Source: Pelargonium cotyledonis
Lineage: Eukaryota > Streptophyta > Magnoliopsida > Geraniales > Geraniaceae
Assembly (NCBI GenBank): GCA_036897625.1
Contig: JAYMTA010001324.1
Coordinates: 1-20,619 of the forward strand
Direction of reading: 5' to 3'
Length of the DNA: 20,619 bases
Position 1 is the stretch's first letter; each line of letters begins with the position of its first letter. Both the position numbers and the translations under genes were made by a program. The notes under the pieces were generated by a model, which was not told the origin of the DNA, searched no databases, and saw nothing but the letters and a program-made list of their open reading frames with translations. This document shows positions 9,671 to 16,374 of the stretch, piece after piece.

Positions 9671-11860
9671 AGATAGTAATTCAGTTAGTTGACTCTTAAA
9701 AAAATCTTTTGGCTTTGGTTATTATAGTATACCTATGATTGCATCATCAAGAAGCAGAGAAAACAATCTCTGGTCACATGTATAGAGTTATTTTTCCCTT
9801 GCGTGATAGCTGTACAAGATATATTCAAAATCTGCTTGAAGACTTTTAGGTTGGAACTGCAACAAGAAATCTTCAGGATAAGATAAACTTCATTTTCTTT
9901 TACTTTATGACATTTGTGTACGAGTGGCAACAATTACAAGGAATAAATTTCTTTCAGCTATCAAATAGTGCAAGTACAAATAATTGCTCAACTCATTCAA
10001 GGAATCTGTAAATTGATCCCAAAAAGTTACATTGGTGACCAAGGAGACATTTGTTTACTGTTTAGGATAACTGAATTAATAAATAACTTCATGTTGGTAA
10101 TAAAAGATAACGACTTCAATTTGAGGTTTAATTCCTTCTTGTGAAAACCTAACCTCGTATTACTTTCATTAGTCTTTCTTCAAGATATCAACATCAAAAG
10201 GTATATGTATTACACTGATTTCTCGTGTTAGACCATCAGTGGCCAGCTAGCTGGCCTCGGACCATGCCATAGCATGTCAATTTTTGGTGAGGGACCCCAA
10301 TGATGTACCAAAAGTGTTGTGTTTCAAAGCTCAGCTATGAAAAATTAGTGGAAAGACCCACATGGGCCTATCTTCCAATTACATTTTGTCCAGCCTTGCA
10401 TCAACACAACAAAATTTCAGGACGCGAAAGCGATATGGAAGCAGGCCCTCCCACCGAAACTATTCAACTGTTTTGTAGCATCAATAAACAAAGTGCAGCC
10501 TAGACATACTGGCATGTGATAAGTAGCACAGGTCCCAATAAGGGTTAAGGCCAGGACCCAGGAGCCCATCTCAACAGTTGCTTTAACCATAAGACACAGT
10601 AGGTCAAGTTTCAACACATCAATAAATACAGACAATAGCTAACTTTCTCAGTAAGAGCTCACTAATAGGCACTGTCAATCTTATCCTGTTTCATAGTAGT
10701 TTAAATTTATCTCTACTTCCTGAAGCGTAAAATAACCAGCAATATCATATTTTCATGATTTAGGTGAATGCCAAGAAAGCAAATGTCTCTGTTTTTACTT
10801 TATTGTGTTAAGATCCTCTGGTCTTATTCAACAATGAAAGGTTCAAGAGTATAAAAGGGACCTAAAATGAATTTTCCATCTCAGTAGAAGCATATAGTGA
10901 TGCAGGTCTTCATAGAAATACGAATAAAGATAGATTTTGCAAAAGTTGACGGAGATGGCAAGCTAGCCTTGTTCTGTCTGCATTCTAATCTCTTCACATG
11001 GGTGATTCTGATATTTTCAGTAATTCCAAAATGATCTGAACAAGACAAACACATACCATTCTGTAACTTGACAATAGAAGTAAAAGGCATTCTTATAAAC
11101 ATATATGCTATCTGCTAAGGACAATTAAGAAAACATTAACACATATGAAGTGATCCCATCTGTCCTAAATTCTGGGAACAAATTTATTGTATCTACCATC
11201 CCATAATATCCAAGTTGTTTGATTTCCTGAGCCAATCTTGTATATACTAAAAGGGGGTTTCAAGCTAGCTCCAGTCATTTGATGCACATTTTAATCCAGT
11301 AATTTGTTTACTTATTCCATCCAAATCAGGTTTGGTGCTCTTCTTAGAGATTGAGATAACTAACCAGGATAAAAAAATGTGTAATGAGGTCGATTAAATA
11401 CAGAATTTAGGTATTATTTGACCTGTCGCCCTATCCATGGGTTTAAAAAATAAGCATTGATATTAGTAAACATTACCCACCTTATGAGCTTCTTGTTTGG
11501 TTATTGATATACTCATCCCTCATATGAAACAGTGATTCAAGATATTCCAATCATGCCATATAATGTCAGGATCTTTAAACAGGATTACAGACACATTAAC
11601 GTGAGAAATTTGTACCCAAAGTCCTATTATCTAGCTGGGAAGGATCACTGGAGATTGGACTTAATGGACAAACTTTACATTGAGGAACATTTATACTTAG
11701 AAATAAGAATAATCATGTACCATAGTACAACTAAACAACAACTTAATAAGGACTATGAATGTAATAATACGAGGAAGGTAGGAAAAAATGGAAGGGAGAG
11801 GGAAAAACTTAGTAGCCACGTTCATCTCAATAGATCCTAACTTGAATGCAATTTCCTATG
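9671..11860. other. Intergenic region between LOL1 and the FdC2 relic
   Basis: After the LOL1 stop comes about 2.2 kb in which I can support no exon on either strand. Frames of up to 102 codons occur (for example 11532-11840 +), but none shows a domain or splice context. A 16-bp perfect palindrome lies at 10241-10256. Both flanking transcription units point into this region, so it should contain their 3' ends. Confidence 0.5.
10241..10256. repeat. 16-bp perfect palindrome
   Basis: GGCCAGCTAGCTGGCC equals its own reverse complement. The symmetry does not extend clearly outward. It could be a remnant of an inverted-repeat element or simply chance. Confidence 0.6.
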
Positions 11861-11864
11861 TTGA

Positions 11865-11909
11865 TCATTCGTTCCCCATAGCTAATTCCAGTGCATAATC
11901 ATCACTTTC
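11865..11909 (-). pseudogene. FDC2: FdC2 relic, last exon
   Basis: A TGCAG acceptor precedes 11909, and 14 codons follow to TGA at 11865-11867: E-S-DDYALELAMG-N-E. FdC2 normally ends in nearly this sequence, with ERDDY and GDE from memory. This exon has no disabling lesion of its own, only two conservative-looking changes. It is the best preserved piece. Confidence 0.85.
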
Positions 11910-12049
11910 CTGCAATATTGAACACATTGTATAAGATAACCTTGTAAAAAACAAAGCACTTGTGATATATTTCCATCTCTTATTTTTCATAAGAGAGTTG
12001 GCTTATTGTAATTGCATAATTCAGCATATTTTAAGGATTCAAAACTTAC

Positions 12050-12094
12050 GATTGGTCCTCATGCAAAATATCTTCCGAATTGAAGCCAATACAC
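12050..12094 (-). pseudogene. FDC2: FdC2 relic, exon with nonsense codon
   Basis: Forty-five nt lie between a good acceptor (CCTGTACAG before 12094) and a near-consensus donor (GTAAGTTTT starting at 12049). They translate as VYWLQFGRYFA, stop, GPI. The stop is TGA at 12059-12061, where FdC2 has Arg, so a single CGA to TGA change (CpG decay) explains it. Confidence 0.88.
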
Positions 12095-12439
12095 CTGTAC
12101 AGGTAGGAATTGCACATTTTAATCCATATTAACAAGGTAATTCAAAGAATTTGCAAATTACCATGACACGTTTATTCCTCATGAAATAAACTACATTCTA
12201 TGTCTATCGTGATAAATATCACATGTACAACACTTGTAGAGCATTCAGCGGGGGTAAAGACATTGCAGAGGAGCTTGATTTCATTATCTCCCATGGAATA
12301 CAATGGTGTCCACCAGAACAAAGCCATTTAATAGAATAAAGCCAGAATAAATCCACTCATTGTACAAACCAACTCTCTGATTGGGACACTATGAAGATAT
12401 GTGAAAGGTTTAAGCCAAAACCTTAGATTTCATTTCTAC

Positions 12440-12500
12440 GATCCTGCGCTTCTACTTCAAGATCTGAGGTAAGGAAACCAACACAAAGAAGTGTACACCC
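12440..12500 (-). pseudogene. FDC2: FdC2 relic, exon encoding LLCVGF-SDLEVE segment
   Basis: After the acceptor ATGCAG at 12501-12506 the minus strand reads G-C-T-LLCVGF-L-TSDLEVE-A-QD, 20 codons. It contains the fourth cysteine expected for the [2Fe-2S] ligand set of this family. Compared with the remembered family sequence, Y and A after the first G are changed, P is now L, and the acidic EDE end with its donor is gone. A GT at 12438-12439 would leave one extra base and break the frame. Confidence 0.75.
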
Positions 12501-12985
12501 CTGCATAGCATGTATATAAGCATATGTTTCTGATATAGCTATCTCATTAACTAAATCTCCTAGCTATTATGTTCTTAATTGAGAAAAGGGTCATTGATTT
12601 GGAAGCAGTTGTAAGAATTATGAGCAAGTTCTTGAGTGCTTTACTAGTTTAGGATACAGAGGCCCATCAAGATGAATCGATTCCTCTAACATGTTTATCT
12701 TCTATCCTGTCTTAAAGTTTAATGCACTTCAGAAATCAGAATACCGATCCAGTGTCGGGATATAGATTTATGATTTTTTTTTTATCGGTGGAATGATAGT
12801 TCTAAGATACTGCTCGCCTTTCAACACCCTGAAGAAATTTTCTTATATTACTTTTTCTACATTTAGATCTCAATGATCTAAAGGTGCAGTTTGCCCTTTA
12901 TGCTTCTAAGAATGGTAAAACTAAAATAGTAAATTATTTTCAAATCTTGATAAGAAGTCCTAAGCAAGTACCAATCTGATAATGA

Positions 12986-13016
12986 GATGAAGAAGAAGAA
13001 GAAGAAGAAGAAGAAA
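12986..13016. repeat. GAA/AAG microsatellite
   Basis: About nine AAG-type triplets run from roughly 12988 to 13014 inside unit 1 of the tandem duplication. The matching place in unit 2 (13527-13550) reads GAGAAGAAGTAGG. The expansion is therefore younger than the duplication, or it was lost from unit 2. Confidence 0.85.
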
Positions 13017-13379
13017 GAAGGTTCTGCCGTGTGTAAACAAGAGGGATTAAACCTTTGCTAAATATGCCGAGAAATAACATCCGATTAAGTGTATATCCTT
13101 GCACAACTATTTATTCAACACTGTATTTCAGAAACAAACGTGAGGTAGCTATTTACCATCATATTAGCTCAACATCATAACAACCTTCTAGGCTCCTGGA
13201 ACCATTTCAATGTCAGTGATCTATAGTACCTTATAAACTTATACAGATTGCAACAAAACCAAAGACTCCCTATAACTAGTTAAATTTCATGTGGACATAA
13301 GAACACCCTTCCTTATTTAAAAAATAAATAATAAAAAAAAAGCTTTCTAACACATAATTATATGAACTAAGGACAATAC

Positions 13380-13445
13380 CATTCGAGCAAGCAAATGGAA
13401 GAGAAATGTCCTGGGCTTCAGTAGTGTTTGTGTGCAGTACTTATC
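13380..13445 (-). pseudogene. FDC2: FdC2 exon 2, copy A (frameshifted)
   Basis: The acceptor ATGCAG before 13445 and the donor ATG|GTATTG at 13379 are kept. The second half reads AQDISLPFAC-S-N in one frame, but the first half (GAT AAG TAC) enters from another frame. Relative to copy B it is net four bases short. FACSN would be FACRH in FdC2, where the Cys is the first cluster ligand. Confidence 0.85.
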
Positions 13446-13901
13446 CTGCATTCCATCACTAAGACTCGTTTGGAATCTAAGCTCATCACTAAGACTCATC
13501 AGTAAGCAGGTACCAATCTGATAATGAGAAGAAGTAGGAAAAAAAAAGGTTTTGCCATGTGTGAACAAAACATGCTGAGAAATAACATCTGGTTAAGTTT
13601 ATATCCTTTGCACAACTATTTATTCAACTCTGGATTTCAGAAACAAACACGAGGCAGTTATTTACCATCATATTAGCTTAATATCATAACAACCTTCTAA
13701 GCTCCTGGAACCATTTCAATGTCAATTATCAAAAGTACCTTATAAACTAATACAGATTGCAACAGAAACCAAAGACTCCCTATAACTGGTTAAATTTCAC
13801 GATGGGGACATAAGAACACCCTTCATCATTTGAAACTGTCATTGTTAAATCCCTCATTATTGAGAAAAAAAAAAAAGCTTTCTAGCACATAACTATGTGA
13901 A

Positions 13902-13958
13902 CTATGGAAGAGAAATATCCTGGGCTTCAGCAGTGTCAGTTTGCAGTACATACTGATC
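13902..13958 (-). pseudogene. FDC2: FdC2 exon 2, copy B (truncated)
   Basis: After the acceptor ATGCAG the minus strand reads DQYVLQTDTAEAQDISLP and then TAG. A 26-bp deletion relative to copy A removes the FAC segment with the first cluster cysteine together with the splice donor, and creates the stop. The reading frame upstream of the deletion is intact. Confidence 0.87.
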
Positions 13959-14258
13959 CTGCATTCCTTACTAAGACTCATCAGTAAGTTGTAGCACGTA
14001 AGAAAAACACACTGTTTGGAATCTAAGCTCCACTATATTAAATACTTGCAGAGTATGGTAATTCTCTTGCTGACAAAGAATGTCACAACATTTTCAGCTA
14101 AATTAAGTCGAATCGAGCAACTAAATGTCTTCTTCCTCCTATTTCTCAGAAACCAAACAAATCATCGCTAAAAGTAGCAAAATAAGATAGCTCCCACTAG
14201 CACCAAGGTCCAAAAAGTACTGTTGAGGTTAACCAGTTCCTGGGGAAGCGAATTGTAC

Positions 14259-14456
14259 CTCGGGGACGAGGAACTCGTGGACCACGCCTCGTCGCGAACG
14301 GTGACTTTGTGGGAGTGAATCGACGGTGAATAGTTTGGGCAGTTCCGCCACTAATTCCCACAGGCGCTTGGAGCTCAGAAAACGTGGACCGTTGATTTTG
14401 GGTGGGGAAGGCTCCGGCAGAGAGAGGAGCAGGAATTGGAGGGAAAGAGATGACCA
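14259..14456 (-). pseudogene. FDC2: FdC2 relic, first exon (transit peptide region)
   Basis: Near 14450 a frame rich in Ser, Cys and Leu (FPSNSCSSLCRSLP) resembles a plastid transit peptide, with CTGGTCATC where a start ATG would be expected. That frame hits TGA. Another frame gives ELQAPVGISGG, and a third gives SHKVTVRD at 14291-14314. After about seven missing bases RGVVHEFLVPE ends exactly at the donor GAG|GTACAA (14259/14258). At least three frames are needed to follow one protein. A 109-codon frame from 14526 to 14197 runs through this exon but is accidental. Confidence 0.8.
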
Positions 14457-14586
14457 GCCCTTCTTCTCTGCTCGCTCTTTTGTACTGATTCAAATTCGCG
14501 GCTAATCCTTGCGTACTTGCACTCATACGCTACTATCTGTTTGATATTGCAAACAACAGTTCAGATGGTGTGATGATATAAGGGCG

Positions 14587-14650
14587 GGACACGTGGCAGC
14601 ACGCTTTAGGGCCAGAATGGCATGTTCGACACGTGGCAGTTCACGTGGCA
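14587..14650 (+). promoter_or_regulatory. Three ABRE/G-box sites in the LEA promoter
   Basis: CACGTG occurs at 14590-14595, 14630-14635 and 14642-14647, each followed by GC to give the ABRE core ACGTGGC. The first two share the 11-mer ACACGTGGCAG. ABF/AREB-type bZIP factors bind this core in ABA- and desiccation-responsive genes, and multiple copies near the TATA box are typical of LEA promoters. The sites lie 60-125 bp upstream of the TATA box. Confidence 0.85.
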
Positions 14651-14706
14651 TCGTCTGCTCTCTCACTGTCACTGGGCTATGAATAAGCTTATGTTACATA
14701 CAGCAT

Positions 14707-14714
14707 TATATATA
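14707..14714 (+). promoter_or_regulatory. TATA box of the LEA gene
   Basis: TATATATA lies 89 bp upstream of the start codon at 14796. Transcription starting about 30 bp downstream gives a leader of about 55 nt, which includes a 16-base A run ending near 14765. Confidence 0.75.
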
Positions 14715-14795
14715 GTTTGTCTTCCCATTGCAACATTCATCAAATCAAAGAAAAAAAAAAAAAAAGTTGATCGATCGAATTAGTATCTTGAGAAG

Positions 14796-15246
14796 ATGCA
14801 ATCGGCAAAGGAGAAGGTTAGCAACATGGCCAGCGCAGCCAAGCAGAAGGTCATCTTCTGCAAAGCCAAAGCTGAAGAAAAGGTCGGTCTGTTACTTCAT
14901 GTAATATAATTGATTAAGTAGCTACGTGCAGATCATATATATAATTGTGCAGGCGGAGAAGGCGACGGCGAGGACGGAGGAAGAGAGACATATAGCAGAG
15001 GAGCGAAGGAAAGTGAAGGAGGCACAGGCCAAAATGGAACTGCACCAAGAAAAAGCAGAGCACGCAGCTGATAAGTTACAGGCCAAGCAGCATCATCACC
15101 GTCATATTTACGGCCAACCCCAGATGTCGTATGCGGTGGCCGGCACCGACCAACAGCCCTTAGTTGGTGGCCATGGCCACCATACTGCCGGAGCAACATA
15201 TCCTCCATTTGGAGACCAGCCAACAGGAGGTCGCAAGTTCTTCTAG
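14796..15246 (+). CDS. LEA4: LEA_1-family late embryogenesis abundant protein (LEA4-1-like)
   Basis: Two exons (14796-14882 and 14953-15246), joined at AAG|GTCGGT and TGCAG|GCG, encode 126 aa. Residues 1-75 are Lys/Glu/Ala-rich and predicted helical, starting MQSAKEKV and SAAKQK as in the Pfam LEA_1 group (D-113 / Arabidopsis LEA4-1 and LEA4-2). Residues 76-126 are His-, Gly- and Gln-rich and probably disordered. Members are hydrophilic protectants that help seeds and tissues survive drying by shielding proteins and membranes; in vitro they protect enzymes. Cys22 is unusual for such a protein, but the close Arabidopsis relative also has one nearby, from memory. Upstream are three ABREs and a TATA box, so ABA and dehydration control is likely. 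Both exons are intact, in contrast to the genes on either side. Confidence 0.93.
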
Positions 15247-15477
15247 GGAAAAAATTCTACTTGTGCTTTGTTACTGTTTTCTTCTAGTTCAGGGTGTAAT
15301 GACCTTTTTCTCTTCCTTTGATAAGTAAAAATAAGTTACCAAGCATATTCATAGCTCGCCTAGATGAAACTTACAGGCTAGGATTGTGCACAGGTACAGT
15401 TTGAATCTACAAAACAATAATAAATTGACTAAAACAGCCTTGTGCTACAGTACAGTAGTCTACCCAATGAAGCTTCT
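15247..15477. other. Convergent 3' ends of the LEA gene and the next gene
   Basis: The LEA stop (15244-15246) is 231 bp from the ancestral end of the minus-strand relic at 15478. The LEA 3' UTR probably ends after the A-rich GATAAGTAAAAATAAG at about 15320-15335. No other feature was recognised. Confidence 0.5.
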
Positions 15478-15877
15478 TCATACCCACTGCAATCTACCTG
15501 TGTTCCACACACTGCTGGAATTTCCCATCCTTAGAGATGACTTGGTACTTCACCTTGGCTGGTTTCCTGATGTATTTCAGCTGAAACTTATGATGTTCTT
15601 CGTTGCTTGATGATGTCTCCTACACAAACTCGTCAAGAAACTCATCTGCTACATCTCCATCTTCGTCTATCCTCAGCGTCTTTGCATACCATCTTAGACC
15701 CTGAATTACAACCATACCATGTTATACCTTGAATTCATTAAAGAGGTTATGTAACATTCAGTTGTATAAAATAATCTAAGGCACATGTTATCAGATACCT
15801 GAAACAACTACGAACAACACTGATTAGATATTCAAATCCTCAATTCAATCTAATTAGATGGCAATATTAAGTTGCAT

Positions 15878-16011
15878 GCATTGAATCAGCCAGGGATGGG
15901 ATAGTATATGATCACTAAAATAACTCACTCATATCCAGGGATACCTATCCTATGACAAAGGCATTGAATCAGCTAGGGATAGGATGGGATCTAAGATCAC
16001 TAAAATAACTC
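15878..16011. repeat. Imperfect direct repeat, 83-bp period
   Basis: GCATTGAATCAG(C)(C/T)AGGGAT begins at 15878 and again at 15961. Both copies end with GATCACTAAAATAACTC, at 15926 and 16011. The spacer holds ATCCAGGGATACCTATCCTAT. It looks like a small local duplication, possibly of an older transposon end. Confidence 0.7.
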
Positions 16012-16209
16012 TTCCCACGGCCTTATCCTATATTGATAAGAAAAGGATCACACTGAACCTAAAATGAAAAACAGAGAAGCAAAATGTAAAATGGTAATGA
16101 TACTAGTAAAAACAAAAAAGAAATGTAACACAACAAGTGGATAAAGAATCCATTTAACAGGAATAAAAGTCTGTTCTAGTCTCTCAACATAAACAAGGAT
16201 GATTTCTAA

Positions 16210-16374
16210 GGTAGCATTTGGATTAAAAAAATTGGAACGGGAATACAAACATGATGAGTCCTTATTCCATTCCAAAGCCTTTCTCATGACCAGAAAATTA
16301 AAATGCAAACATGATATTCTTATTTTGAATCTTAATTCCCATTCCCTAACAAAAATTCTAATCCTAACGCTACC
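16210..16374. mobile_element. 165-bp Tourist/Harbinger-like MITE with TAA duplication
   Basis: The left end is GGTAGCATTTGGATTAAAA and the right end, reverse-complemented, is GGTAGCGTTAGGATTAGAA, forming terminal inverted repeats of about 20 bp with similar sequence continuing inward to GGGAAT. TAA is duplicated at 16207-16209 and 16375-16377, the 3-bp target typical of PIF/Harbinger elements. It has no coding capacity, so it would depend on a transposase supplied elsewhere. The superfamily call rests on the duplication length and sequence. Confidence 0.82.

Larger units (their letters stand above)
12961..14032. repeat. Tandem duplication, two units of about 540 and 530 bp
   Basis: Unit 1 (12961-13502) and unit 2 (13503-14032) align along their length. 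Both begin TAAGCA(A/G)GTACCAATCTG and share blocks such as CAGAAACAAAC, CTCCTGGAACCATTTCAATG and ACCAAAGACTCCCTATAACT. Each carries one copy of FdC2 exon 2 on the minus strand. Differences include substitutions throughout, a 26-bp deletion in unit 2 and a GAA microsatellite expanded only in unit 1. Confidence 0.93.
11865..14456 (-). pseudogene. FDC2: Ferredoxin C2 (FdC2) pseudogene, multi-exon
   Basis: Reading the minus strand gives, in order, recognisable pieces of plant FdC2, a plastid [2Fe-2S] ferredoxin with a long C-terminal extension. Exon 1 (to 14259) has SHKVTVRD then RGVVHEFLVPE in a different frame. Exon 2 occurs twice (13902-13958 and 13380-13445). An exon at 12440-12500 reads LLCVGF.TSDLEVEAQD. 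Exon 12050-12094 reads VYWLQFGRYFA then stop then GPI. The last exon, 11865-11909, reads ESDDYALELAMGNE then TGA. Splice sites survive at several junctions, for example GAG|GTACAA at exon 1 and ATC|GTAAGT at 12050. Lesions: no start ATG where one is expected, stops and frameshifts in exon 1, damage in both exon 2 copies, a nonsense codon at 12059-12061, and a lost donor near 12440. The exon with the cluster cysteines was not found. The set cannot encode a working ferredoxin. Its position between LOL1 and LEA matches the Arabidopsis order as I recall it. Confidence 0.88.

Noticed and set aside
10881-11102. 73-codon minus-strand frame with a good polypyrimidine acceptor, considered as an extra 3' exon of FdC2
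   Set aside because: The FdC2 C-terminus with its own stop is already found at 11865-11909, and this frame matches nothing in the family.
11532-11840. 102-codon plus-strand ORF
   Set aside because: It has no recognisable domain, no splice or promoter context and an intergenic-like composition.
14197-14526. 109-aa minus-strand protein as a real gene
   Set aside because: FdC2 exon 1 signatures run through other frames of the same DNA, so the frame is a by-product of decay.
14933-15223. 96-codon minus-strand frame opposite the LEA exon
   Set aside because: It is a shadow of the LEA coding sequence, as expected opposite a Lys/Glu-rich frame.
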